From assembly GCA_024635495.1 (NCBI GenBank), contig JAGXIT010000005.1, positions 62,001-126,000 on the forward strand: 64,000 nucleotides of DNA, read 5' to 3'. The translations under genes were made by a program, and so were the position numbers. This DNA is from Candidatus Saccharimonadota bacterium. GTDB taxonomy: Bacteria; Patescibacteriota; Saccharimonadia; Saccharimonadales; UBA4665. Within the stretch, counting starts at the first letter, position 1, and each line of letters begins with the position of its first letter. The notes under the pieces were generated by a model. It searched no databases, was not told the DNA's origin, and saw only the letters and a program-made list of their open reading frames with translations. Positions 20,878-30,649 of the stretch are shown piece by piece.

Positions 20878-22243
20878 TTATTTTGGTTGCTACATCACGC
20901 CCAGTAACTATTTCGGGCGTCTTAATACTCGCGCTACTATTTACTTCGAGGACTTTTGGACCGTCCTTTGAGCGCATCATGTCAACACCACAGATTGGCA
21001 GGTTCATCGCCTTCGATGCTCTGATGGCAGTTTTGATCTCATCTTGAGTTAGCTTGATAGATCTACCAACACCACCTTGGTGCGTATTCGAGCGAAAATC
21101 ATCGTCTAAGCTTTGCCGTTCGATGCTCGCAACGACGCGCCCGCCCACGATTAATGCCCGGATGTCCGTACCGGCAGACTCGGCGACAAACTCTTGCACT
21201 ATAAAGTTCACGCCTTCTACGTAGAAGGCCTGCATTACTGCTTTGGCAGCTTTTTTTGTTTCAGCGAGTACGACGCCATTACCGTGCGTACCACGAGCAA
21301 CTTTTATGATTACGGGCGCACCACCAACTAGATCAACGACTTCTTCGAGGTTGGCAGTCTCACGAGCAAATACTGTCTTTGGGATGCCTACGTCTTGTCG
21401 CGCCATAATCTGATAAGAACGAAGTTTATCGCGAGATCGATTAATTGCCATAGAGCTTGCTGTCGTAAAAGAACCTTGCATTTCAAACTGTCGTACGACG
21501 GCTGTTCCATACTTCGTATAGCTCTGAGCGATACGTGGAATGATTACATCAAATTTTTCCAAAACCTTACCCTTGTAATAAATAACAGGGTTATTCTTTT
21601 CCATCGAGATATAGCACTTGGCATAGTTAATCACACTCACATTATGACCACGTGCTTCGGCCACTTCGCGTAAACGCTTGGTAGTGTAATTTAGTGAGCC
21701 CTTAGAAAGAATCGCAATTTTCAATGGGTCTTTTGCCTTCTCGTGGCTTGGGCTAATAGGCTTACTAAGAAGCAACAGCTCATTGCTGAGAATTTTTGCT
21801 TTTTCGTCTTCGATGTCCTTGAGGGGCTTGCCCTTATTTACGTCAACGACGAACTTATTACTGAGGAGTTTTCGGCCGATTAGGATTGGGTACGTTTTCT
21901 TCGATCTGTCAGCGAGCGTAAAGGTAGCTCGAATGAGTCTGCCTTTGACTTTTACCCGCAGCTTAACTTTGTATCGAAGCTCGCGCTCGCCAAAAGAGTT
22001 TTCTATTCTTGTTAGTGAGAAGTCGGCTTTTGAGAATTTTTGCTGTACGCCGGTGTAATGCGTAGAACGCTTACCGAATAACGTAAAATATAAGGTGTTA
22101 TTCTCTTCATGAATATCGCTTGCCCAGATCGAACTAGTGTCTGCGCCTGTATCAATCTTGGCCGGAATATTTTTCGTGCCAAAATCTAGCAGATCTATGT
22201 TTTCTGCTCTTCCGATTATCTTCATGTCGTCTTTATCTGTCAT
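20819..22243 (-). CDS. Fusion: N-terminal retropepsin-like (RimB-type) domain + C-terminal RimK-type ATP-grasp ligase
   Basis: IPAKIDTGADTSSIWA...YPILIGRKLL followed by LRSYQIMARQDVGIPKTVFA...GTDIRALIVGGRVVASIER. Confidence 0.88.
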   Translation of the reverse strand: MTDKDDMKIIGRAENIDLLDFGTKNIPAKIDTGADTSSIWASDIHEENNTLYFTLFGKRSTHYTGVQQKFSKADFSLTRIENSFGERELRYKVKLRVKVKGRLIRATFTLADRSKKTYPILIGRKLLSNKFVVDVNKGKPLKDIEDEKAKILSNELLLLSKPISPSHEKAKDPLKIAILSKGSLNYTTKRLREVAEARGHNVSVINYAKCYISMEKNNPVIYYKGKVLEKFDVIIPRIAQSYTKYGTAVVRQFEMQGSFTTASSMAINRSRDKLRSYQIMARQDVGIPKTVFARETANLEEVVDLVGGAPVIIKVARGTHGNGVVLAETKKAAKAVMQAFYVEGVNFIVQEFVAESAGTDIRALIVGGRVVASIERQSLDDDFRSNTHQGGVGRSIKLTQDEIKTAIRASKAMNLPICGVDMMRSKDGPKVLEVNSSASIKTPEIVTGRDVATKIIEYVEQNAKSKKRKDKVGA

Positions 22244-22376
22244 AGCGCTTATTGTAATATATCATTCATGATGAAATATCATAGGGTTTAATATACCATA
22301 AATTTACTATTTAAGCAATAGCTATATACCCCGAACACTACCTGGCTAAAGAGCTGAGGACTCGCGAGCATGCACT

Positions 22377-22493
22377 TTATTGCTGGGCTTTTGCAACCTG
22401 CTTGAAGGTAAAGTAAAGAACCGCGATAATAATGAAAAGAATCACGAGCATCATCGGGATGAAACCTGATTGATTTTGGTTAAGCCTATGCAT
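22377..22493 (-). CDS. 38-aa single-TM small protein (not in ORF track)
   Basis: MHRLNQNQSGFIPMMLVILFIIIAVLYFTFKQVAKAQQ*. Confidence 0.5.
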   Translation of the reverse strand: MHRLNQNQSGFIPMMLVILFIIIAVLYFTFKQVAKAQQ

Positions 22494-22537
22494 TTACTGC
22501 TATTATCGCTTTTTTTGTGCTGCTTGTGAAGTATTGA

Positions 22538-23662
22538 CTACAGTATTCCGCGCTTTTTGGAAGAATCGAAGTCTCGTAACAGTTCTTTTTGCTTCTTGCT
22601 CAGTTTAGTTGGGGTGTCGACGATAATTGTGACGATATGTGCACCACGAGCATCAGAGCGCAAACGCGTCACGCCATGCCCGGATAGTTTAAAGTCAGCA
22701 CCGCTTTGTGTACCAGCAGGAACTTTCATGCGAACCTTGCCATCTACCGTATCGACATCTATCTCTGCACCAAGTGCTGCATCTATCATACTGATGTGTT
22801 CTTCACTCAGGATTAATTCTCCCTCGCGCGTAAAATGCTTGTGTGCCTTCACGCGGACATGTACGTACAGATCACCCTTCGGGCCATTAGCGATTGCTTC
22901 GCCACGTTCGTGAAGTCGTATGGTTGCGCCATCGTCGATACCGGCTGGAATTTTGAGTTTTACATTTTGGTTTTTGCGCTCTGTCCCCTTGCCGTGACAA
23001 ACCGTGCAGGTCTTCTCTGGTACTTTGCCCTGCCCCTTACAAGTTGGGCAAATGACCGCCTGTTGGATATTACCGAAGATAGTACGCGTCGCGGTAACAA
23101 CCTGGCCAGCGCCCTTACAGGTATCACATGTCTTCAGTTCATAGCCTGGCTCTGCTGTCGAACCCTTACAATGGCTACAAGTATCACTGAGGCTGAGTTG
23201 CAGCTCTTTTTCGGTGCCAAAGACGGCGTCTTCAAAACTTATTTCTATACGTGTCTCGATATCATTTCCACGCGACTGGCGAGATTTGCCGCCGCGTGCG
23301 CCGCCGCCAAAGAAGCTGCCGAAGATGTCACCAAGGCCGAGATCACCGAAGTCAAAATCTACATTTTGGCCACCCCACTCACCACCGAAACCACCATATG
23401 GATTGCCACCAGCACCAGCGCTGCCACCAACACCAGCATGGCCAAACTGGTCGTAGCGCTGACGCTTAGATTGATCCTTGAGAACTTCGTAGGCTTCGTT
23501 TACTTCTTTGAATTTGACTTCGTCACCGCCCTGTTTATCAGGGTGTAGTTCTATAGCCTTCCGTCGAAAAGCTTTCTTAATTTCATCAGCCGATGCGCCC
23601 TTGGCGACACCTAATACTTCATAGTAATCGCGTTTGCTCATATCTGTTAACAGTGTACACAT
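22538..23662 (-). CDS. dnaJ: Chaperone DnaJ (likely start MSKRDYYEVLG)
   Basis: J domain, GGFGG linker, four CxxCxGxG zinc repeats. Confidence 0.97.
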   Translation of the reverse strand: MCTLLTDMSKRDYYEVLGVAKGASADEIKKAFRRKAIELHPDKQGGDEVKFKEVNEAYEVLKDQSKRQRYDQFGHAGVGGSAGAGGNPYGGFGGEWGGQNVDFDFGDLGLGDIFGSFFGGGARGGKSRQSRGNDIETRIEISFEDAVFGTEKELQLSLSDTCSHCKGSTAEPGYELKTCDTCKGAGQVVTATRTIFGNIQQAVICPTCKGQGKVPEKTCTVCHGKGTERKNQNVKLKIPAGIDDGATIRLHERGEAIANGPKGDLYVHVRVKAHKHFTREGELILSEEHISMIDAALGAEIDVDTVDGKVRMKVPAGTQSGADFKLSGHGVTRLRSDARGAHIVTIIVDTPTKLSKKQKELLRDFDSSKKRGIL

Positions 23663-23689
23663 CTAGCACTCAAATGTCTAGAGTGCCAA
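23663..23689 (-). promoter_or_regulatory. CIRCE element upstream of dnaJ
   Basis: cTAGCACTC-N9-GAGTGCcAa. Confidence 0.9.
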
Positions 23690-23721
23690 CACTACTAATT
23701 CTTTCTTCTGTGACGACATAA

Positions 23722-23757
23722 ACAAAAAGGTGCTTTCTGCGATAAGCACCTTTTTGT
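23722..23757. terminator. Terminator after dnaK
   Basis: ACAAAAAGGTGCTT...AAGCACCTTTTTGT. Confidence 0.85.
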
Positions 23758-23776
23758 GAATTATCTGATTACACTT

Positions 23777-25696
23777 TTATTTCTCGTCGACGACTTCGCC
23801 CTCGACTGGACCATCATCTTTGTCTTTTTTGTCCTTCTTATCGTCAGACTTGCCATCTGCACCTTCTGCTGCCTTTGCTTCTTCGGCAGCGGCTTCGTAC
23901 ATCTTAGCGCCGATTGGCATCAGCACATCGTTAAGCTCTTTGGTGGCTGCTTCGAGTGCTTCTTTATCTGACTTTTCGTCAGCAATTACCTTCTTGGCTA
24001 CTTCGACTGCTTCATCAATCTTTTTGATGTCGTCTTCAGCGAGCTTATCCTTGCTGTCTGTCTTGAGTTTCTCTGCTTGGTAGACAGCACTATCAAGGTG
24101 GTTGCGTGACTCAACTGTTTCCTTCTTCTGCTTGTCTTCGTCTGCATGAGCTTCGGCATCCTTGGCCATCTTCTCGACTTCATCTTTGTCGAGACTACCT
24201 GAACCTTGGATCGTAATATTCTGCTCTTTGCCGGTACCCTTGTCTTTTGCGGTAACATTGAGAATGCCATTAGCATCGATATTGAAGGTTACTTCGACCT
24301 GTGGCACGCCACGTGGCGCTGGTGCGATACCATCGAGTACGAAACGCCCGAGGCTCTTATTACCATCGACGATTTCACGCTCACCTTGTAGTACGTGTAC
24401 TTCAACTTGTGGCTGATTATCTGCGGCTGTTGAAAATACTTCGCTCTTGCTGGTCGGAATGGTAGTGTTGCGATCAATCAGGCGCGTCATTACGCCACCC
24501 ATCGTCTCAATACCGAGCGATAGCGGAGTAACATCGAGCAAGAGAACATCCTTGACGTCGCCCTGAAGGACGCCGCCCTGGATAGCTGCGCCCACTGCGA
24601 CGACTTCGTCTGGGTTCACACCCTTCATTGGGTCCTTGCCGAAGATTTTCTTCACTTTTTCGACGACAGCTGGCATGCGCGTCATACCGCCGACGAGGAC
24701 GATATTGTCGATGTCGCTAGCGGATAGACCGGCGTCTTTGAGCGCCTTTTCACATGGGATGGCAGTGTTGTCGACAAGCTCCTGCACGAGGCTTTCGAGC
24801 TTCGCACGGGTTAGCTTGTGCTCGAAGTGCTTAGGACCGTCTGCATCAGCAGTCAAGAATGGCAAGTTGACGTTGATTTCTTGTGAGCTACTGAGCTCAA
24901 TCTTGGCCTTTTCGGCTTCATCTCGGAGGCGCTGCATGGCTGCATTGTCTTGGCGGATGTCGATGCCGTGCTCTTTCTTGAATTCGTCTGCAAAGTAATT
25001 GATGATGGCACGGTCGAAGTCGGCACCACCGAGGTGAGTATCACCATTGGTGCTCTTCACCTCAAATACGCCGTCACCGAGCTCAAGTACTGACACGTCG
25101 AATGTACCACCGCCAAGGTCATAGACCACGATCTTTTCGTCAGTCTTAGCCTTGTCGAGGCCATAGGCAAGTGCTGCAGCGGTTGGCTCGTTGATGATGC
25201 GCTTTACTTCTAGACCAGCAATCTTGCCAGCATCTTTGGTGGCGTGGCGTTGGCTGTCATCGAAGTAAGCTGGCACGGTGATAACTGCTTCAGTCACTGG
25301 CTCACCCAGGAATGACTCGGCATCTGCCTTGAGCTTGCCAAGAATCATGGCGCTAACTTCTTCTGGGCTGTATTCTTTGTCGCCCATCTTCACCTTAGTA
25401 CTGTTGCCACTCTTCACGATTTCATAACCCATAAGCTTGAGATCGCGCTGGACTTCTTTGTCATTGAAGTTACGGCCGATGAGACGTTTTACTTCATAAA
25501 TAGTGTTCTTCGGATTTGTGACCTGCTGTCGCCGGGCCACTTGACCGACGAGACGCTCGCCATTCTTATTCACAGCCACCACGGATGGTGTCGTACGGTT
25601 ACCCTCACTGTTGGCGATGATTTCTGGCTTGCCAGATTGCATCACAGCCATCGCAGAGTTGGTAGTACCTAAGTCGATTCCAATAATTTTACCCAT
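23777..25696 (-). CDS. dnaK: Chaperone DnaK
   Basis: [18 protein letters not shown]...; start trimmed from ORF 25732. Confidence 0.98.
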   Translation of the reverse strand: MGKIIGIDLGTTNSAMAVMQSGKPEIIANSEGNRTTPSVVAVNKNGERLVGQVARRQQVTNPKNTIYEVKRLIGRNFNDKEVQRDLKLMGYEIVKSGNSTKVKMGDKEYSPEEVSAMILGKLKADAESFLGEPVTEAVITVPAYFDDSQRHATKDAGKIAGLEVKRIINEPTAAALAYGLDKAKTDEKIVVYDLGGGTFDVSVLELGDGVFEVKSTNGDTHLGGADFDRAIINYFADEFKKEHGIDIRQDNAAMQRLRDEAEKAKIELSSSQEINVNLPFLTADADGPKHFEHKLTRAKLESLVQELVDNTAIPCEKALKDAGLSASDIDNIVLVGGMTRMPAVVEKVKKIFGKDPMKGVNPDEVVAVGAAIQGGVLQGDVKDVLLLDVTPLSLGIETMGGVMTRLIDRNTTIPTSKSEVFSTAADNQPQVEVHVLQGEREIVDGNKSLGRFVLDGIAPAPRGVPQVEVTFNIDANGILNVTAKDKGTGKEQNITIQGSGSLDKDEVEKMAKDAEAHADEDKQKKETVESRNHLDSAVYQAEKLKTDSKDKLAEDDIKKIDEAVEVAKKVIADEKSDKEALEAATKELNDVLMPIGAKMYEAAAEEAKAAEGADGKSDDKKDKKDKDDGPVEGEVVDEK

Positions 25697-25763
25697 ACTA
25701 ATATATCCTTTCTTGTTAGCAGATAGACACATAGAGTGCTAATGTAACTCAATTATAACTAAA

Positions 25764-25790
25764 TTAGCACTCTACTGTCAAGAGTGCTAA
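25764..25790 (-). promoter_or_regulatory. CIRCE element upstream of dnaK (perfect)
   Basis: TTAGCACTC-TACTGTCAA-GAGTGCTAA; additional half-site GAGTGCTAA near 25734. Confidence 0.95.
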
Positions 25791-25798
25791 TACATCTG

Positions 25799-26110
25799 TT
25801 ATGGTTGTTCTGGGGCGGGAGATATCTCCCGCTGGACAAGAGGATTAGTACGAGGATCAATAAATCTAATTTCATAGCTGCCTACCTCTAGCAGTGCATC
25901 GACACCACCACAGAATTCTGCCGAGCCAACAAGATGTCCAAGCGAAGACGTGACCCGAGTCGCTCTATCAAGAATAATGTCGGGGTCATTAATTTCAGGA
26001 TGTGCCTCTGCAACACTCCTTAGTACGACCGCCGCAAGATTCACGTCAAGCTCATCTGATGCATACATACCTTCAAGAGATCGTGGAATCCTTTTATGTT
26101 TGCGATTCAT
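25799..26110 (-). CDS. Hypothetical protein in hrcA-dnaK block
   Basis: MNRKHKRIPRSLEGMYASDELDVNLAAVVLRSVAE... Confidence 0.55.
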   Translation of the reverse strand: MNRKHKRIPRSLEGMYASDELDVNLAAVVLRSVAEAHPEINDPDIILDRATRVTSSLGHLVGSAEFCGGVDALLEVGSYEIRFIDPRTNPLVQREISPAPEQP

Positions 26111-26162
26111 ATTCGCATAATAGCACGCTTTATCGCATAGATGCGCTATCCATAATGAACTT

Positions 26163-26429
26163 CTACTTATATAAAAGCTGTATAAGCCCGATTTCCGGAC
26201 ATTCAGCAAAAGGCTTGCTGCGAACACCCACGTGCTGTTGCGCTAACACCTTGCGTAATGATTCACAACGCTCTGGTCGCTCTGTAGCTATTGCCGCTAA
26301 TAGAGCCTTTGCTCCGGTTTGCTGGCTAACCATGGCGACATCATCTTGGATTTCTGGGTTAATACGAGGAATATCCAAATCTGGGTGTCTTTCACGTAGC
26401 GGGCAATCAGTGCACAAAACTTCCGACAT
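26163..26429 (-). CDS. Hypothetical protein (88 aa)
   Basis: Intact ORF between grpE and dnaK in operon orientation. Confidence 0.55.
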   Translation of the reverse strand: MSEVLCTDCPLRERHPDLDIPRINPEIQDDVAMVSQQTGAKALLAAIATERPERCESLRKVLAQQHVGVRSKPFAECPEIGLIQLLYK

Positions 26430-26434
26430 TGTAT

Positions 26435-26935
26435 TTAGCCTTTTACGCGAACCATGGCGTGTCGGATCACTTCATCGCCCAGTTTATAACCGGCTTGGAG
26501 CTCTTCGCTGACGATTTCTTGCTTACCATCACCCTCTTCCATACTGACTGCTTCATGGAAGTGTGGGTCAAATGGCTCACCAACCGTCTTGATGCGTTCG
26601 ACGCCTATATCTGCGAGTGTCTTCCCGAATTGCTTCACAACGCCCTGTACGCCCTTTATGTAGTCATTGTCGGCGAGATCAGCCGGCACATGCTTGAGCG
26701 CCCGCTCAAAATTATCAATGACAGGTAGCAAATCACTGACGACTGCCGACTTCAGTGTCGTCTTAAGGCTTGCGAGCTGCTCTTCGTGACGTCGGCGCAC
26801 ATTGGTCACATCTGCTCGCTCACGCTGCAGTGCTTCTGTCAGTTGTGCATTCTCAGTAGCCAATTGCTCGGCAATCTTTTTATAATTCTGCTTGTCTGCT
26901 GGCTTCTTGCTATTAGTCTTCTCTGTCATAATCAA
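26435..26935 (-). CDS. grpE: Nucleotide exchange factor GrpE
   Basis: LLPVIDNFERALKHVPADL...GVQGVVKQFGKTLADIGVERI...FDPHFHEAVS. Confidence 0.95.
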   Translation of the reverse strand: MIMTEKTNSKKPADKQNYKKIAEQLATENAQLTEALQRERADVTNVRRRHEEQLASLKTTLKSAVVSDLLPVIDNFERALKHVPADLADNDYIKGVQGVVKQFGKTLADIGVERIKTVGEPFDPHFHEAVSMEEGDGKQEIVSEELQAGYKLGDEVIRHAMVRVKG

Positions 26936-27173
26936 CCGTCATTCCTATATCTTTTATTCCTCTTTCAACTGCACCCAAAATAAGATCTGCCTCGATTATT
27001 CCTTCCTCAAACTCTAACTCAGTCATGACCGCCGCGTCGACAAAACTGGCCCGAAGATCTATTAAATAAGCTGCAGCAACGCGTGAGTCCACCGCCCTAA
27101 GCTCCCTGTACTCATCCATTGATTCAAATAACTCATCCTGTTTAGTCGGTGGGAGCTCGAGTATACCCGCCAC
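26913..27173 (-). CDS. Hypothetical protein (86 aa)
   Basis: ORF coupled between hrcA and grpE. Confidence 0.5.
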   Translation of the reverse strand: MAGILELPPTKQDELFESMDEYRELRAVDSRVAAAYLIDLRASFVDAAVMTELEFEEGIIEADLILGAVERGIKDIGMTVDYDRED

Positions 27174-27871
27174 TACAGCATCTCCTCGAGAGTTTTTCCG
27201 GCGTGGGCGACGAGGGACATTACATCACGGTAACTCTGTCGAGTTGGACCGAGTGTGCCGATATAACTATGATCGCTAAATGGACTGCGGAAACGGCTAA
27301 TCACTAGACTAACGTCTGCACTCCGCCCAATTGGGTTCTCGGCACCGATGTAGACACTGAGCGGCTGGTTTGGCGCGGCTTCGCGGAGCCATGGCTCGAG
27401 ATTATCAAGTAATCGTGCTACTTGCTGTACCTGGTCTGCACTGGTAAATTCTGGCTGCCCAAAAAGATTGCTGAGACCACTGATGTAAAGCTGGTTACCA
27501 ATCGTAGCTAAGCCAAGATTGTGCGTAAGTTCAACGAGCGTGTCGACTGTATTTCGGATAGCTCTCTCTGGTAGTTCACCATCGTGCATACGAGCACTTA
27601 AGGCTCTTTCGCCTCTTCGCTCTGGCGCAGCTTCTTCGGTTCCAGATAGTTGATTCACATAGCTTCGGTAGCCTTTATCTGTAGGGATTCGACCGGCGCT
27701 GGTATGTGGCTGGCGGATATATCCCATGCGCTCGAGCTCTGCCATGTCGGCTCGTACGGTTGCACTCGATACTTTAAAAACTTTTGATAGCAAACTACTA
27801 CCAACTGGAGCGGCCACTTCTGCATATTGCTCAATAATAGCAGTTAATATTTGCTTTTGTCTCGGACTCAT
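27173..27871 (-). CDS. hrcA: Heat-inducible repressor HrcA (short form, 232 aa)
   Basis: MSPRQKQILTAIIEQYAEVAAPVGSSLLSK...SSATVRADMAELERMGYIRQPHTSAGRIPTDKGYR. Confidence 0.95.
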   Translation of the reverse strand: MSPRQKQILTAIIEQYAEVAAPVGSSLLSKVFKVSSATVRADMAELERMGYIRQPHTSAGRIPTDKGYRSYVNQLSGTEEAAPERRGERALSARMHDGELPERAIRNTVDTLVELTHNLGLATIGNQLYISGLSNLFGQPEFTSADQVQQVARLLDNLEPWLREAAPNQPLSVYIGAENPIGRSADVSLVISRFRSPFSDHSYIGTLGPTRQSYRDVMSLVAHAGKTLEEML

Positions 27872-27888
27872 GTTGTAAGGGTATCACT

Positions 27889-27915
27889 TTGGCACTCAAA
27901 ACTCAAGAGTGCCAG
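27889..27915 (-). promoter_or_regulatory. CIRCE element upstream of hrcA
   Basis: TTgGCACTC-AAAACTCAA-GAGTGCcAg. Confidence 0.9.
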
Positions 27916-27929
27916 CATGGGTTTTTGTA

Positions 27930-28649
27930 TTATTTTTTGTGCGCTTTTAGGTCAGCCAGGATATTCTCTACCCAGAAGCGATAGCTCTTGTCTATCTGGC
28001 TAAATACTTCACCTTTTTTGATAATCTTCTCAGCAGAATGTACCGCTTGGTCAAGATATTCATTCACTATGTAGTGATAATACGGCTCACTAAGTACTTC
28101 TTCCATCTCCATGATTGCACTCTCACTTCGCGTCGGCCAAACCTCGTTAAATTGCTCGATGCTATCATAGCGACCCTTCATGCGGTCGAGCCACTCGTCG
28201 AAAGTTGGCGGCACCACAAAAATCGCGATGACATTATCGGACAGGCTTTTGTAGGCTTTGACACCCTGTACGTCTACATCGATGATTGGAATTTTACCAG
28301 TCGCTTCGGCATGCTCAAGCTCATTCACTAGCAGGCCATTGACTTTGTCATGTACAGAAGCCACCTCGATATACTCTCCTGCCTCAAGCTTTTCGGCCGC
28401 CTGCTCTGTGGTCAAGAAATGATAATCGACACCATCTTGCTCTAAAACACCATCGTTCTCACGTGGCGCGCGCGTAGTACTCGTCATCAAATCATGGTAC
28501 TTGCCCGTTTTGAGCAGCTCATTCATGATTGTATTCTTACCAGCACCAGCCACCCCAGCGAATATAATCAGCTGCTGCCGACGAAGAATTTCAATAGAAT
28601 CCTGGCTTGGTTTATAGTTTTTAATTTTAGCTTTTAACGTTTCATCCAT
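27930..28649 (-). CDS. gmk: Guanylate kinase (with short N-terminal extension)
   Basis: IIFAGVAGAGKNTIMNELL...TTRAPRENDGVLEQDGVDYHFL. Confidence 0.85.
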   Translation of the reverse strand: MDETLKAKIKNYKPSQDSIEILRRQQLIIFAGVAGAGKNTIMNELLKTGKYHDLMTSTTRAPRENDGVLEQDGVDYHFLTTEQAAEKLEAGEYIEVASVHDKVNGLLVNELEHAEATGKIPIIDVDVQGVKAYKSLSDNVIAIFVVPPTFDEWLDRMKGRYDSIEQFNEVWPTRSESAIMEMEEVLSEPYYHYIVNEYLDQAVHSAEKIIKKGEVFSQIDKSYRFWVENILADLKAHKK

Positions 28650-28686
28650 AGCTATGATTATGTCAGAAAATTTGCCGTACTGAAAA

Positions 28687-30486
28687 CTAATCTCTTTTAA
28701 GCATGATCGTGAAAGCTTCAGATGGGATGTCGACTTTACCAAAGCGCTTCATGCGCTTCTTGCCTTTAGCTTGCTTCGCGAGGACCTTTTTCTTTCGAGA
28801 GACATCACCACCATAGAGGCCCGTCGTCACATCTTTGCGAAACGCCGATAAGTCTTCACGAGCAATAAAACGTCCGTTTATGCCAGCCTGGAGGCTAACT
28901 TGGAAGTTTTGGCGTGGAATTACTTCCTTAAGTTTCGTGACCGTCTCGCGTCCGATACGTTGAGATTCACTACGGTGCACCATAATACTCAAAGCACTCA
29001 CTGGCTCTCCGGCCACATAGAAATCAATCTTTACAAGGTCTTCTGCACGATAATCGTCGAGTTCATAATTGAAGCTGCCGTAGCCACTCGTAATACTTTT
29101 GAGCTGATCATAGAAATCGGTGAGTAGGTTTGCGAGTGGTGCTTCAAAGCTGACAAGCGCTCGCTCATCAACATAGCTGAGGTTTTTTTGCAGACCACGC
29201 TTTGAGCTGATGAGCTGAATGACTGGGCCGACGTATACCTTTGGAATGATGATTTCACCTTGAATCCAGGGCTCACGAATTTCACTAATCTTGGTTGGGT
29301 CTGGCAAGTCTGCAGCTGATTTTATATCTATCTCATCACCATTGATAAGCGTGACCTGATAATCAGTGCTCGGGTTCGTGACGACGAGTTCGAGATTGTA
29401 TTCACGCTCGAGTCGCTCACGAATAATATCCATATGAAGCAGCCCAAGGAAGCCTATGCGCACTCCGAAGCCGAGCACTGGTGAATTTTCGGGAGCAAAC
29501 TGCAAGGCCGAGTCACTCATCGCTAATTTTTCAATAGCGTCTTTGAGCTCTTGGTAATACTCATTGCTCTCTGGAAAGAAACCAGCGTAGACGAATGGCT
29601 GTACATTTCGGTAACCTGGTAATTGTTCTGTCGCTGGGTTACTCACTAGCGTGACCGTGTCACCTACTTTTGCTTCTCGGGTACTTTTAAGATTTGTCAC
29701 AATATAGCCAATTTCACCTGTTTCGAGAGAGACGCCCGGTGTCATCTGGGGCTTGAGTGCCCCAACCTCGAGGGCGATACCATTTGCATCGGTCGCAAAC
29801 ATCTTTATTTGTGCACCTTTCGTGATGGCTCCATCAAATAATCGAACATAGAGGATAACGCCTCGGTAATCATCATAATAACTATCGAAAATCAACGCCC
29901 GAGTCCCCTGTACCGTCGCACTAGAGGACAGACCTATAGGTATGTGTGGCGGTGGCACATCGTCGACGATCCGCGTTAGAACAGCCTCGACGCCCTCGCC
30001 TGTTTTGGCCGAGACTAGCAAGATGTCTTCTTTTTTGCAGCCGAGCAGGCTTATGACTTCACGGCTGACGGTCTCCACGTCTGCCGCCGGTAAATCAATC
30101 TTATTCAAAACAGGGATGATGGTGAGATTAGCGGCAATCGCCAGATAGACGTTCGCCAATGTCTGCGCCTGGATCCCTTGACTCGCATCGACGATAAGAA
30201 GCGCACCCTCGCATGCCTGTAAACTACGCGAGACTTCGTACGAAAAATCAACATGCCCCGGTGTATCAATCAGGTTTAGCTCATATCCCTTATATTCCAT
30301 GCGAACTGGTGCAAGCTTGATAGTGATACCTTTTTCCCGCTCCAAATCCATACGATCAAGCATCTGTGCTTTCATATTGCGCTTTTCTACCGTGCCGGTC
30401 AGCTCAAGCAAACGATCAGCGAGCGTCGATTTGCCATGGTCAATATGGGCTATGATACAGAAGTTGCGAATATGATTTTGGTTCAC
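28687..30486 (-). CDS. lepA: Elongation factor 4 (LepA), GTG start
   Basis: IRNFCIIAHIDHGKSTLADRLLELTGTV. Confidence 0.97.
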   Translation of the reverse strand: MNQNHIRNFCIIAHIDHGKSTLADRLLELTGTVEKRNMKAQMLDRMDLEREKGITIKLAPVRMEYKGYELNLIDTPGHVDFSYEVSRSLQACEGALLIVDASQGIQAQTLANVYLAIAANLTIIPVLNKIDLPAADVETVSREVISLLGCKKEDILLVSAKTGEGVEAVLTRIVDDVPPPHIPIGLSSSATVQGTRALIFDSYYDDYRGVILYVRLFDGAITKGAQIKMFATDANGIALEVGALKPQMTPGVSLETGEIGYIVTNLKSTREAKVGDTVTLVSNPATEQLPGYRNVQPFVYAGFFPESNEYYQELKDAIEKLAMSDSALQFAPENSPVLGFGVRIGFLGLLHMDIIRERLEREYNLELVVTNPSTDYQVTLINGDEIDIKSAADLPDPTKISEIREPWIQGEIIIPKVYVGPVIQLISSKRGLQKNLSYVDERALVSFEAPLANLLTDFYDQLKSITSGYGSFNYELDDYRAEDLVKIDFYVAGEPVSALSIMVHRSESQRIGRETVTKLKEVIPRQNFQVSLQAGINGRFIAREDLSAFRKDVTTGLYGGDVSRKKKVLAKQAKGKKRMKRFGKVDIPSEAFTIMLKRD

Positions 30487-30617
30487 AAGCTACCCCCGGC
30501 CGGGAAGAGCAGTCCAACAAAAAGTCGCGTCTTTTTGTTGGCACGTTGAGAAACCCGTGACAACGGATGTCTCAAAAGGCGAAGCCGCCAATAGTTGCGT
30601 ATGTTGGCTTGGTTCAT
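30483..30617 (-). CDS. Putative 44-aa leader ORF overlapping lepA start (GTGA overlap)
   Basis: MNQANIRNYWRLRLLRHPLSRVSQRANKKTRLFVGLLFPAGGSL*; TATAAT 7 nt upstream of ATG. Confidence 0.4.
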   Translation of the reverse strand: MNQANIRNYWRLRLLRHPLSRVSQRANKKTRLFVGLLFPAGGSL

Positions 30618-30649
30618 CCATAGGATTATAACAGAGGTAGCCTCAAACC

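Noticed and set aside
22835-23548. Long plus-strand ORF antisense to dnaJ (237 aa)
   Set aside because: Lies entirely opposite a clear dnaJ gene; low-complexity translation is a codon-bias shadow.
30514-30541. CCAACAAAAAG/CTTTTTGTTGG as a simple murJ terminator
   Set aside because: It sits downstream of an apparent promoter (TATAAT 30625-30630) and inside a leader ORF, with no terminal U-run on the minus strand; better treated as leader structure.
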